NCBI GenBank assembly: GCA_013398295.1
Contig: VZSF01000898.1
Location: 404,815-468,814, forward strand
Direction of reading: 5' to 3'
Source: Chionis minor
Lineage: Eukaryota; Chordata; Aves; Charadriiformes; Chionididae
Length of the DNA: 64,000 nucleotides
Under the pieces are notes generated by a model that had not been told where the DNA came from, made no database searches, and was given only the letters and a program-made list of their open reading frames with translations. Below, in pieces: positions 37,409 to 50,000 of this stretch (its first letter is position 1; each line of letters opens with the position of its first letter). Made by a program: the position numbers and the translations under genes.

Positions 37409-40400
37409 AGTTTGTAGATAACCTTTGGCCTACTATATTTTGCAAGCAAACTGTTGGACCATATACCTATATTGTCTGTTTGGTTTGTTTGCTGCTCTGC
37501 TCCAGGCCCTTGGTTCCTTGATCATCTACACTGTGTACATACTAGGCTTTGCCAGTACTCCAATCTGGAGGTAAAAGAGAGGGTAGTTTGCTTCAGGATC
37601 CACACCCTATAGATAATGCAGGTGTGGACTATACCATGCTTCATTCTTCATGACCAGAACAAACCTCTTATGTATTCCTAACGTACTCACAAGTCCAACA
37701 TGCCCTGGCATATGCATGGCACACCTCTGTAAGCACTCTAAAAAATACAAAATTAGCAGTCTCCAAAGCCTGTCCCTGCTTATTTGGCTGTCTCACTTCT
37801 TATGCAAGAAAATAATAGCACTGGGGTAGAAAGGGGCCACATGGGGACAGGAGTGACCAGGATACTGTTCCAGGTTAATGTTACTGAGACTGTAGCTCAG
37901 CATCTCTGTCCCTCCGGTATGGAGCAGCTGCACCAGCTGCTCCCCTGTGAAGCCACCACAGAATTTATTCTATTTATTATATGACATAGGAGAAGGTTCA
38001 GTATGAGACCAAGGCTGTTGAGAACCTGCTTTCACCTCTCAGCTTTGCCACAAGGAGGATGTGGGGGAAGAACCCTTTTCCAAGGACAGAAGACCCTCCC
38101 CCTGACACATAATACACACTCAAATTACTCATGAAACTTTTTGCCAAAATCTCCCAGGATGTGACAAGGTGTGCACACAGCTTTGTTGAGTACCTACATC
38201 TATTTGATTACACTCATTTGCAGGAATGGCTTGTTGGTGCCATGCTTACAAGACTATACTACGTAATGAAGTGAAGAAAGCAGACTTCCACCATAAAAGT
38301 GTGGCACTCAGGGATGGAAAGAGGCTTCCACCACATACAGGAACTCTTTAACTAGCAGGCTGAGAGATATTTTTTCTTTAACAGTCAGTTCTGACAAGCA
38401 GTATTTGCACAGAACAGCCAAATGCGTCACTGCTTGTCTTGCTGGTGGCAAGGGGTGGGGCATACAGTTGAGGAAATGGCAAGGGTACCTTGGAATGCGG
38501 AAATGGTTGCTTCCCTCTGGGCAGCCATCCATACTCAGATGCGTACATGGGCATGCCCCAGTCACTCATCCATGCTTCAGCTGCATCCCACTGCCTTCTC
38601 CAGGCCTCAAGTGACTGCTCAGTTTTCCAGAGCTGCAGAACAGCTGATATTCCACCTGGAGGAAGAGATATCCACCAGGACAGCCTGCTTGCTTCCCTTG
38701 TCCCTTGGATGCACAGCCCAGCAGCAGGAGATGGGGGGATCAATGTGATGGGGGGAAAGTGTGCCAGGGAGCCATGGAGTTGCAGGCCTGCTGCCTCCCC
38801 CAAGAAGTGGACAGAGGCAGCAGCTCAGGAGGAAATCTTGGTGGCAGGAGACAAGGAAACAGCAGCGGTAACTCATCTGGGAGCTGCACCTCCTGCCCCA
38901 GAGCCCCTGCCATGGCTCTGTCTAGGAAAGACCTGCCAGCCCTGCTGGAATTGGAGCTTCTTCCCTGGACCAACACCATCCCTGCTCTCCTGTCTGCTTG
39001 GCCACTCTGATATGACCAAGGTCCTATCACAGAGATACTTTGCTCCCTCTTATTTGTATGTGGCTGATTTGCCTCACTAAAAAGTGTTTCCTGGCACAGC
39101 AAGGGTTTGAGATTTTTTGTTCAGAGCTTATGGCCTATTCTAGTGTTTTAGTTGGATAATCTGATTGTATACGTACAGCTCAAATGGCCTTTTGAAGTAT
39201 GTGTGTGTGTACCGCACTACTTTCATGGTGGGATTTGAAGACCTACAGTGACACTTTTCAGAGATCATGAAGGCTCTTTATAGCTGCTGAACATCTCCCC
39301 TTCTCGCAGAGGAACACTTCTGAAGTGTGTTTTGCACAGCAGACTCAGTTTTGAAGGGAAGCAGCAGAAAGACGCTAGCTATCTGTCCTGGGCAGCTGGT
39401 TGTTCAGGGACTTCTCCAGGAGAATTTCCAAATAGCATTCCTGTCTGCATGACAGTTTCACAAATGCAGGAGGATGACTAGGCTCATAAGGACTGGAAGC
39501 TTTTGCTGTCCCCAGTGCAGCTCTCTATGTTTGGCACCCAACTGTTGACACACATCCCACAATGGGACTGAGGCACTCCAACTTGGAACTGCTTTTTAGT
39601 CAGAAGAAAGACAGCTTTGTGTATGTCATGGCCTCCACAAAGAGTGGGAAGAAGCAAACACAGTAGGTGTCAACTTATGCCAGATGTAGCCTTTCACGTG
39701 GAAAACACCCTGCATGAGGGAGGCAGTAAGGAGCACACCAGGAGAGGACTGTGCTGTGGGGGCACAACAGGTCCTAGGAGAGCTCTTACCAGGCTGCATT
39801 ACATCTTCTGGTCTGTATGGATGCGGACTGTTTGCTGCAGGTGGCCCTGCCCTGGACGGTGTGGGCTTAACCTCGTCTGTATCTCTTGGCCTGGGGACCA
39901 AAGTAGACCCATCGTATATTCCCAACTCTTCCAGTAGGCCCAGACATAGCATTTACCACAGCACAGGGTAAGCTTATGAGTAGCAGCTTAGCATTAATCA
40001 ATACAATGTGGTGAGACTAAACATAAGTTATACGATTAAAGACGTATCAGAGATGCAACACAGGTGAGTCAGGAAAAACACAGACTCCTATGTGGCATCA
40101 CTAATTATTCACTAATTCACACTGAGATAAAATGGCACTAATCGATCTGTTGATATGGATGGAAATTACACAGATGCAGACATTTTACATTAACACAACT
40201 AAAGCATCCTGTCCAGGATCCAGATTGCTTTCCTCTGACCTTAAACCTTTTGTTAATACAAAGACTCCCACCTGCAGCTACTTGATGCCTCTTGAATCTA
40301 GGTAAGGTTTTCTGCCCAAAAAGTTTAATTCCCTGTTAGTGTTCTCACAAATAATCTTTCCTTTTGCATTCAAGGACTTATTTTTTCTTCTTTTACATCT

Positions 40401-41088
40401 ATTTTTATTTTTGTTTTATAGGTACCTAACCACTGCCTAGCATACTACTCATTTCAGTGCAGTACATGAATTTGCCACATCTCTTCTGTATGGCATGATT
40501 TTGATTTACTCACTGCATTACATATCTGAATTACCAGTGGAGATTCTTTATATCTGTCTCCATGAAAACTTAAGTCTTTCCGAGGTGCGTTCCTCGAACT
40601 CTTAAGAATTTTTAAGCTTTGATTTGACAGAAAGTACCAGTGCTGTACTTCCTGTCACTTCTCTCAAAGAAGCGCCCAGCTAGAACTGCATATTCTAAAT
40701 CCCTCCAGTATCTGCTTTGGCTGTCATTTCACCCATGGTGCAGAGTAGCATTCACACCACAATATAGTCCAAAATGCCAGATCACTTTTTTCGTAGCATG
40801 GGACAGCTGAAATGATTTATGCAGAGGACTGCTGCTAATTCTAGAAATGACAAGATCAAACGTGTCATCTGGCACAAGAAGCTGAGTATACCTGCTGATC
40901 CATCTCTGTACCCAGACAGCTGAATGCTTGTTCAGAACTAATATTTTGCTTCAACTAATGAGACTGACTACTACTGTGTACATCCCAAGGCATTAATTTT
41001 TGTCTGCAGCAGAAAAACGTCTACTCTTCCAAGCAAAGAATTGCATGAAGGAAGGTTGCTAGCGTAAGATTCTTATTTTCTTTCCAGA

Positions 41089-41138
41089 GGAATCAGAACT
41101 AACATAGGGAAGCTGGAATCAGAACTAACATAGGGAAG
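41089..41138. repeat. 26-bp tandem duplication
   Basis: A unit beginning GGAATCAGAACTAACATAGG starts at 41089 and again at 41115. The two copies are adjacent, with no mismatch over 24 bases. Confidence 0.9.
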
Positions 41139-42789
41139 TTCATTTCCGATTACAAAAGCACAAACTTTAAATCCACTATATGGCAAGCACAAAATCAGTT
41201 TAAAGTTTCCTGTGTGTTCTGATTTGAGAATTCTAGCTTTTATATGTCCGACCTGCTAAACACTTCTCTGTTTCATATTTGTTTCCTCACAGTGAGGAAT
41301 TAATACAAAATGCCTAAGAGGGTCTGCTTTTCTTTTTCTTATTCCCACTTTGCTTGATCTGCCTTCATGAGCTTTTAACATCACCACGTTGGTGAGACAA
41401 TCAAACATGCAAGCATCTGGATTTATGGGGATGTGACCAGAAAGTACAACAGAGCACATTTTTTTCATATTCTCTTAGCTCTTCTGAAACGTCAGTCTGA
41501 GACGTTCTTTGTTTTCTATAGAGAGTCAGCTAGCCGAGGGAACAGCGGAAGAGGTTAGGCTGATTGTGTAAGGTTTGCTGTGATGTTCCAGAAATTGGTT
41601 AGCAATTCCACAATGAAACCTTTGTAGCCCTGAACTGACATCTTTACCTGAAAAAAAGGGAGAAAGTTTGTCGGCACTGGAAAAGTGACAGCATTAGAAG
41701 ACACAGCACAGTGATACCTTCCTTACCCTATGCAATTACTTTGTGCATTAGTCATGGGAGGTAACGGGGCTGATACTATGCCTACAAAACTTTGGGATTA
41801 TTTAGCACCCATATGAGCTGTATATCCCTAAATAAGTCACCGCTATAGATCAATAGTTCAACAGTTGCAGCTATGCAAGGAGTTAGATGCTCAGTGCTAT
41901 GCATTGCTATGGATGACATTTTCATACGGTACGTAAAAAGGAAAAACTTCACAGAGGGCCCAATTTTTCCAACTGTATCAACTGGTTAAATAGAAGATGT
42001 TATCTCTTTGTATAAACCTTGCTTGTAAAATAAAAGATGTGTTTACACTGGATTTCTTAAGCCTTATTGAATCTCTTTGGATAGCTCTCTAATGGGGCAC
42101 AAGTGCACACTGGGGGTCTAACTGTTGTGGCTTGACGCTCACTCACCCACCTGTGAGTGAATTACCAGTACTGAAAGGTACCTATGTTGATAGGAGCAGT
42201 CAAGCCCCAGATCTCCTAAGCATTACCCAATCGAATAATTCTCTGGGGAATTTGTAACAGTAGGGGTATTGACCCCAATATTAAGGCGAAATTCCAAAGA
42301 CAAAGTACAGCTATTGTGCAGGAATTCTATCTTTATTGGTATCCCTCCTCCCCAAGAAGCTTAAAAGAAGACAAGACTGGGGTTGGAAATTACATGCTGT
42401 TGTGCTGGGTCAGGCTGTCCCTTCTCTACAGCAGGGCTGAACCCCCAGCCAGTACTGGGATAAAAATAAAACCGATGTGCAGCACAGGCAATCCAACAAA
42501 GCAATTCAAGTGGCTAGTGTTTGATATAAAACAGCTTAGTCTTTGCCTTGCAGCCAGTACAAGGAGACCGAGTCACTTTTCTGCACGGTGGAGCCATCTG
42601 ATGTTTGCTTGAATTTCTGGAAGACTGGGGCAGCGTGAGTCAGATGCTCTCACAGCTGGTTTGTGGAAGCGAGAGGCCAGAAGGGACCCTGACTCACCAG
42701 AGCTGCTAAGTATCTCCCTAAAGCCCAGCTCTGGGCTAGAAGCGGAGCCATGGGCTGGGGGCAGCTCGGAAGTTAGGGAAGGGGGAGGA

Positions 42790-43520
42790 GCAGCTCTGTG
42801 AGGATGGAAGGCAGCCAGCCCGGCCCGGGATGGGCGCCGGGAGAGCACCCATGGGGAAACACCAACAAACGTTTCTTCTTCGAGTTCCCTGGCAGGCAGC
42901 GAAATACGCCCCCCCAAAGGCCGAGGGCCGCTCCAGACGCGAGCGGGCGCTCCCGCCGCTGCCCCAGCGCTCCCCGACCCCGGGCGGCGCGCGCCTTCCC
43001 CCCTTACCTCATGGCTACATTCCCCAGCGAGTGAGCTCAGCTCCGCGCAGCCTCTCTCCTTTTATGGTCAAACAACTTTGCCTGGGCGAGGCTTTTTTCG
43101 CGAGTTGGTAGGAAGCGCCTGGGCTCAGCAGCTCCCCCACCTTTCATTTCTGCCGTCTGTGCCGGGAGGCAGCCGGGCGGGCCGAGGCGGCCGGCGGTGT
43201 AGGGGCAGAGCAGCCCGGCTTCGGAGGCGGCTTTTCCCCGCTCCCCGTAGGTGAGTCTCTTGTCCTGGCTTTTGTCTGCAGCGCTGGGGCCGGGGGGTGC
43301 GCCCGTGTCGGGGGGATGCCGGCTTCCTGCCGCTCCCGCCGGGAGGGCTGCCCGCCTCGTCCAAAGTCTCTCGGTCTCTTTGGGATGGATTTACGGTCGA
43401 GGCTCCTGCGGGGTTTCTTTGACCTTCCACAGAAGAGAGGCTCGTTTGTGTATATATCTGGTGAGTTTTCTTCCCTCCCGGCCAAATGGAGGCAGCTGCC
43501 CGCTCCTGCATAGCCGCAGC
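42790..43520 (+). promoter_or_regulatory. ZYX: CpG island, candidate distal ZYX promoter with first exon
   Basis: The sequence is dense in CpG and GC boxes (GGGCGG-type words at 43170-43200). It contains a perfect CArG box (43058-43067) and a TEAD-type CATTCC (43018-43023). A consensus donor GTGAGT at 43251 could end a non-coding first exon that begins somewhere around 43090-43150 and splices to the ZYX acceptor at 46766. Zyxin is a known target of SRF/MRTF signalling, which fits the CArG box. The assignment to ZYX is inference: a minus-strand donor-like GTGAGT (complement of 42692-42697) leaves open a divergent transcript, for example a long FAM131B 5' end. Confidence 0.55.
43058..43067. promoter_or_regulatory. 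CArG box (SRF site)
   Basis: CCTTTTATGG matches the CC(A/T)6GG consensus exactly. It lies inside the 43-kb CpG island, about 190 bases upstream of the candidate exon 1 donor, which is a typical promoter-proximal position. Confidence 0.65.
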
Positions 43521-45904
43521 AGTGGGGAAGAGGGAGAGGGAGTTGCCTGGTTTTACTCGGGACAAGCTCTCTTTTGTGTGCGCACGGATGAGACACCTAT
43601 GGAGCCTTTTGCCAGATGTGCTTGAGAGAGACGAATCTGAGGCCCTTTGTGCGTGAAACTTGTTTAATTTCCGAGTTGCTGTCTCTCTGGGAGTGTACTG
43701 AGAAAGTGAAGACGCAAGTCTTGCAAAGTCGTAGAACTTCCTCGGGTTTTAAATATGTTTGCATAGCTTTTTGGAGTTTTACTCCCCTCCCCCCGCACAG
43801 GGAGGAGGGAAGCCCAGCATATGTGGGCGAAGCCTGTAGCTCTGAATGCCCCCATCCCCCAGCGTTGCCTTGCAGCTTGCATAGTTGATAGGACTTTGCT
43901 CTCTTTGAAGCCTTGTAAGTTTGGGCTTGGCTGGGAGAACTTTCTGGAATTAGTCTGCGTGAGAGGATGAAAATAAGCATAAATCCCAAATCTGTTTAAT
44001 CTGTTCACTTCATATTCTTTATTTTTTGCTATAGTTCTCCTTCTGACCTCCTTCAGCTGGGAGGAAGTTGGCAAATAGGGGAAGTACAGATGTGTCACAG
44101 TACAGTGTGTCAGACTACAGTGCTGGGCTAGCTTTTAGTGGGGCTCCCTGTGTGGCTGGAGCCTAACTGCTTTATACCAACAGAGGTGAAAAATAACACT
44201 CGACTCTCTGCCTCCTTAGATTCCTTCTCCTGCGTTACCCCAGAAAATGACCTGAGCTTTTCAAAGTGGTGTCTTGTGGTCAAAGAACTGAAAGCTGTCC
44301 GCGTGCATAACAGGTTACAGACCCACAATAGGACCTTCTGGGAGGTGACCCTGCTGCTGAGAGAGGTGACAGTTGGTTCTGACCTCCTACTTCTTGCTCT
44401 CTGCTAGAGAGAAACAATGAGCTAACCAAGTATCCTGACTGCATCCTTTGGGGACATCTTTCTTCATAGCTCCACTTGAGTCATCTTAAATGCTGTTAAC
44501 AGCAGGCAGAAGAATCTCTTCCCCTCGGGGAAAATGTGAGGACTTGAAGGATTTAAGATTAGGTGTGCTGGTGTGACACTCCCTCTCCAATTGCTTTTAC
44601 AAACAGCACCACAGGACACACGTAGGCCCTGTGTTTCTGGTGAGGCTTAGATGCTACTGGCAATGCTGCTGCAGAGCCTGGAGGCCTCCACAAGGCCAGT
44701 CTTTCTCAGCCTGTTTAGTCTGTGGAGGTGGACTGATAAACAGACGTGAGGATGAGCGAGCGGGGGCAGCTGCTGGATGAAGACAGCTCTGAGCAGAAAG
44801 GGCCTTAAGTGTGGCATAGCATACCAGGAAATGAGCTGCTTTGGGTTAAGGGAGATAGCAGCTGCTGGTAGCAAAGCCAGCACTTTTTTGTGAAGCAGCC
44901 CATGTCCCAAGACTGTTTCCGTGTTGACTAACCCCGGTATGGATCATGATCAGAAGTGACATTGTCACTGTGGTATTATGCTCATAATGCTGTCAGTTCT
45001 GGTAGAACTACCACCAGGTAGTTCATTACACCATAGTGAAACAGTGGAGCATGGGGCAGAAGTCTCTAAAGAAAGGCTGGAGGTTTTTTTAGTAGCTTCT
45101 GTAGCTCCCTGGAGAGCTGCAGACTGGAGGGAGTTGGTCAGGCACTTCTGACTTGTGAGTCTGTTGACCCTACCAGCGTGAGGGATTGAGGACAGACCTT
45201 GCTAATTACTGTTCTGCCTTGGCCCTTTCCCACGCTGAATCACGTGGGAGATGCTCAGCACAGCTTTTCGGCTGCTGCTTACTGTTGTAGCCTCTTCCTC
45301 CTTTTGAAAAGCCCAGAAGTTTGTCAAGGTGCGTACAACTCATCAGCCCTGCACAAAGGGAACAAAAAGTGCAGCAGCGTGGACTTAACATTTGGCTGTG
45401 TTGTCACATGCTTGTTACCTGCAGAAGCTGTTACAGGCGGCTATATCTTGCCATACTGCACTCCATTGTGGGAGCACTTACAATGGGGCGTGCAGGTCTT
45501 ATCAGCAGCCATGGGTGAATTGACGGTGGGTGGATGTTTGTGGCACCAGGGCTGTCTGTCCCAGCAGCTGTTACTGTCTGTGGGAAAGAGGCCGGCAGTG
45601 TGGAGGGGCGCTGATTTGAACATGCCAACTAGAAACGCTGGCACAGAGCCCTGGTGCTGGCGGAAGCGCTATTGTGCTGTGGTGTTAGGAGGACTACGGG
45701 CATGCCAGGCTCGACAACAAAGCATCTGGCTTCATGGAGGTTTCTAGCACAGATGACGCTTCTGGCCTGGATTGCGGGACTGAAGGGATCCTAGGAACGT
45801 GGCGCTCGTCATGAGACCTTACATAGGGTAAAGAAGAGGGTTTGTACGGCTGCGTGCTGGTAAGCGGCGTGCTCGCCCCCTCCCACCCCACAGGCTGCTT
45901 GCGT
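43521..45904 (+). other. Region between the two CpG islands (ZYX intron 1 if the distal promoter is used)
   Basis: No coding exon is supported. A 182-codon plus frame at 45199-45747 has no domain and no conserved splice context. I recognised no repeat except the first copy of the 100-bp duplication, which begins at 45905. Confidence 0.4.
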
Positions 45905-46005
45905 AAATACGTTACCTGAAGTACAGAAGTAGGTAGATAGATGTATGTTAAAAATTATTTTTCAGTATACGTCGTGAGTGGAAGATTGGGTGCTGTTTTC
46001 TCCAC
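45905..46005 (+). repeat. 100-bp direct repeat, copy 1
   Basis: This matches 48245-48345 over about 101 bases with nine mismatches and no gap. It lies at the upstream edge of the ZYX-proximal CpG island. It contains three CpG sites, all of which are changed to TpG or CpA in copy 2. Confidence 0.95.
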
Positions 46006-46345
46006 CGCCTGGAGGACTGGGGGAGCCGGGCCGCGGAGCGGGCGCTTCCTGGCGGGGGCGGAGCGGGCGCCGGCGCAGGCGGGGAGGGGCGGCGGGGGCC
46101 GCCCTCACGCTCGCCGGGGACAGGAAGGGGAGGCAGCGGGGGCGAGGTCCGGAGGGCAGGGAGCTCTGCCCGGGGCTGTGACAGGCAGCTGCCCGCACTC
46201 CTCCGACAGGCAGGGGCCTGGAGGTAAGGGATGGAAGGTGCCAGGGGCGTGCCGGGGTTGGGAGGGTGAGGGGGGACATTACTGGAGCTGTCACAGGCGG
46301 AGGTGGAGAGGAACCGGCTGGCGTTATCGGGTGAGTGCGGGAGAG
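46005..46345 (+). promoter_or_regulatory. ZYX: CpG island with GC boxes, candidate proximal ZYX promoter and exon 1
   Basis: The sequence is strongly GC- and CpG-rich, with repeated GGGGCGGAG and GAGGGGCGG Sp1-type boxes at about 46050-46095. It starts 0.4-0.8 kb upstream of the exon that carries the ATG. Two consensus donors could close a non-coding exon 1: GTAAGG at 46224 and GTGAGT at 46331. No TATA box is evident, as expected for a CpG-island promoter. Which donor is used cannot be decided from sequence alone. Confidence 0.65.
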
Positions 46346-46766
46346 GAAAGGCTAATTCCCGTTCTGGGAGAGCATCTATGGGGGCACCCTCCTTCCAGTG
46401 TTTGGGGGCTTGGAGTCCGTGGCGGATAACGCTGGTGCTGGTGGCCTGCTGCCATCATCCTGTCCAGCAGGCGTGCGTACGGCATTCTCGTGCAGCAAAG
46501 AGCTTGGTTTTCTCTGTTGCAAGAACGCCTTTGCTGTCAGTGTTGTGCTTAGCTGAGATGATGAAGCATACTTGCTCATTTCAGCTGTCTGCAGTTTCTG
46601 TTCCTCCTCTTTCCTGGGCTGATCCTGGAGTTCTCTGCTCAGGCACCCCGGTCTCTAGCCAGACTTAAATTCCTCTATCGCTCTGTTTCACATGTTCCAC
46701 TTTATTAATTTGCACTCTCTCCTAAGGCTGAATTCATATAGGTTTCTCCCTCTTCTCTCGTGGTAG

Positions 46767-47027
46767 GTGCTGAGAAGATGGCCTCCCCAGGTGCCCCAGG
46801 GACCCGCATGGTATCCGCAGTCAGTATCAACATTTCTACCCCTGCCTTCTACAACCCACAGAAGAAGTTTGCACCGGTGGTTGCTCCTAAACCCAAAGTG
46901 AACCCCTTCAAGGCTGGGGGTGCATCAGAGTTGCCACTGCCCCCGCCTCCTGGAGCTGGCGCCCAGCGTGCTCAGATAGGGAAAGTGGGTGAGATTCCAT
47001 CAGCATCCATGTCCCTGCTGGCAGAAG
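46767..47027 (+). CDS. ZYX: ZYX first coding exon (start ATG at 46778)
   Basis: A CTTCTCTCGTGGTAG acceptor precedes 46767; 11 non-coding bases then lead to the ATG in a GAAGATGG context. Residues 1-83 include the conserved [20 protein letters not shown] block and the VGEIP motif typical of zyxins. The exon ends with one base of a split Glu codon before GTAGGT. The N-terminal region of zyxin is known to bind alpha-actinin. Confidence 0.96.
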
Positions 47028-50000
47028 GTAGGTGAAGGCTGGCGTGGCAGATGTGAATATGCATTTCTAAATTCTCAGGGTGTGAGGTTTATAACAGGGC
47101 TAAACATGAGAACATAACTGGGGGCATAAGTGCTGGAACTGCTGTAGAGGCTGGCAGGTTCCAGAATGAGATAAAATGATTGTAAAGGGATCTCAAAATC
47201 TATAGTATCTCCATCAGGAAAGGAGCCAGAACGCAATCCTGCATTGCACTGATGCTGGAGGAATGCAATGGATTTTTCGTTGTATTCCCCGAGTGTAACT
47301 GCAGTCACTTTCTGGCCAGCATGTCTGAGAGCAAATACGTTGCAGGGAAGTTGACCCTGGTGATGCTATTCTCCTTCTTGTTGATTTATCTCAGCTCAAG
47401 TTGGTTGTCTCTGACTGTAGAGATCCTTCTTGTAGACTCTTGCAATTGCCATCTTTGCTGCTGAAGATGGTAAGGAAGAAGTAAGTGCATGAAAAAAGTG
47501 GTGGAAGCTATCATAAACAGGAAGTGAGACTTAGAGTTTCTGTGGCTTGTACAGTTTTACACTTTTTCCTAGTGGTTTGGGTTGGGTGTGTTTTCCTGTG
47601 TAGAGTGACTTCTTGCTTTAGCGTGGTTTTCCTTTTCTTTTTTTTTTTGTCATTTCTTTTTTTAATTTCCTGTGGTGGTGGGATGGTTTTTTTGTTTCAT
47701 TTTTTGTTGGTAGTGGTTTTTATGTCTTCTAAGAAGCAGCAGGTTGCTGGTTGTGTAGGTCCCTAGTTGGAATTGATCCGCATGGGGCCACTGGAAATTT
47801 CCTTAGGGATCTCTTGCTAATGCTTGATGCTTCATGTTGCCCCAAGACTCTGTCAGGGTGTACCTCAGTTGGGACACGTGTGTTCAGATAATAACTGCTG
47901 GTTTAAGTTTCTTCCCTTTCACTGTCTAGCATGGACTGTGCAACGCTGGTTTTCTAGGTTAGTGTGCCGAGTTAGTGGGCAGCTGACCTCATGGCAGGAA
48001 GGTTGGTCCTGTGTTCAAAGGAGACAAATTATTAATTTTTTACATTTTTCAAGTCATGAGGGCCTCGGCATGTTGATGCTTCTGTCTCCTAGAATTGTAT
48101 CAGTTAACGCTCGTCACCTTTTTCTCATATGTTGTTGGCTGGAATCTTGTGTCTGTAATCCAAGGTCCCATCTTAGGCTTTCAGATTTTCTGCGGTAGTT
48201 GTGTGAATTAGGGATGCGTCTGTCAGAAAGTCTTAAACTGCCACAAATACATTACCTGAAGTACAGAAGTAGATAGATAGATAGATGTTAAAAATTATTT
48301 TTCAATGTACATTGTGAGTGGAAGATTGGGTGCTATTTTCTCCACTTCTGCCTTTCTTATAAAGCTTATTATGGAGGAACTAACTTGACAGAAAGATCAG
48401 CAAAAGAACCATTCGGCTTAAGCCACCATTGGGTGAGGGCTGCCAGCAAAACATCTGAAGTACAGATGAACCACCAAAACTCAGTCATAAGAGAAATGCG
48501 TCTGCTTTGATCCTTCTCTGATACGTCTCTTCAATCCTTCTCTCCGTTTCCTAGACACTCCTGAAACAAATAGTAGTATAATGTAAAGCCATAGCAATTG
48601 GTCTCTTTGTCTTAAATGACAGATGGCTAACTTAGTATTGCTGTGTGACTGTTATGTTTAGTATTGATCATTCTGTCAATCTGGTATAGTAACTTTGTGG
48701 GGAAGTTTTTTATTTGTGTGAATAATTCATAAAACAAGGTTTTAGTACGTCTGAAACAATGTGACAGGAGATCAGGGCTTCACTTCTGCAATATTCTTTG
48801 TCATTTCAATAAACCAAAAGGCAAGTGTATACAAACTTGGTCCCAAACCGTAGTTTCAAAGAAAAAATACCAGCCTGATATTACTTCTCCTGCTAAGCAG
48901 AATTTCTATGGCACAAGAAGGCTTGGAAGAGATGCTGCATGCCAGTGCAGTTTATGCATTCCACTCGCTAATAAGATTTTGGCTTTCATTTTCTGAAAGG
49001 GCAGTTTCATCTCCCTTAGGTTACAGATGAGAAGTCTTTATAAAGTCTGTCAACAGCAGCTGGATACAAAGATGAGACAATTCGATTACTGCTGTTAAAA
49101 GTTGCAGATGGTGTAGCAGGAGTGAAAAAAGTGGTCTTTCACCCTTCTGCCTGTTGGGGCTGGCTAGAAGGAGAGGTGGATGTCCAGAAGAAGGGATGTG
49201 GAAGTTAGGCCTCCTTGTCTTCAGTGTTCTTTGCTGCTTGGATGATAAGAGGACAACTTCTTTCATATATGGTGAAGGGAAGAGGATTCACAATTATTTG
49301 ACTGTTGTAGTAGAAAATGTCACTCTTTTGCCTGTTCCATATCTTTTGCAAATATGAATAGGTGGAAGCAATCGGGTTTTCTTTGAGGAGATAGAGGCAC
49401 TCTGGTGCTTTTCAGCTTGCTTAAAAGGGTTCTGGAAAAATTCTTATGTACTAATCTGTATTGGGCATGAGGACATTTTAGCCTCTAAAACGAAAACTGT
49501 TTTCATCACCTGGAAAAACAAAGCAGCTTCAAAGATACCCCATATGCATATTGGTGGTTGGTCCAACTTCCCTTCCTGCCTCCGTCTCCCCCTCCCCTCA
49601 CCCCGACTTGTTTCGTATAGTGCTTACTAGCCAGCTGCAAGGTGCCACCTTATTTTCCTGTAACAATGCAGGCTCTTCAGGGTCCTGGGTTGTCCACTGG
49701 CATTCCTTCTGATGCTGCTCTCTGTTCAGCAATCTGAGCCAGTTACTGGTGAGAGAAGCATATGCTAGGGACCAAAGAATGAGAGGAGGGCTGGGAAAGG
49801 GTATAATAAGACATGTTTTCTGATTATACAAGAACTATTCCCAGTAACTAATTACAGTCGCTACTGAGGGAAGTCTGTATGATGGCAAATAGATTTGTAC
49901 AAAGGTGAAAGCCAGCCTGTGGAGTTAATTTGTCTTTGATGGGTGCTAGGGTCCCCTGGGTACTGACAAACTGCTTGCTGTAGTGCCTTCAAGACTCCCT

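Larger units (their letters stand above)
37280..42780. other. Gene-free stretch with two short tandem duplications
   Basis: No gene is supported. A 196-codon plus frame at 38490-39080 overlaps several open frames in other phases and has no domain; I treat it as chance. Short duplications lie at 37368-37408 and 41089-41138. I recognised no mobile element. Confidence 0.4.

Noticed and set aside
38490..39080. 196-codon plus-strand open frame
   Set aside because: At least four other frames overlap it at similar length and none has a recognisable domain or splice sites; GC-moderate chance ORF.
45199..45747. 182-codon plus-strand open frame upstream of ZYX
   Set aside because: No domain, no similarity to zyxin, and no need for it in the ZYX splice model.
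46760..46777. Upstream GTG-initiated extension of the ZYX frame
   Set aside because: The acceptor AG is at 46765-46766, so most of the extension is intron; the ATG at 46778 in a good context fits known zyxin N termini.
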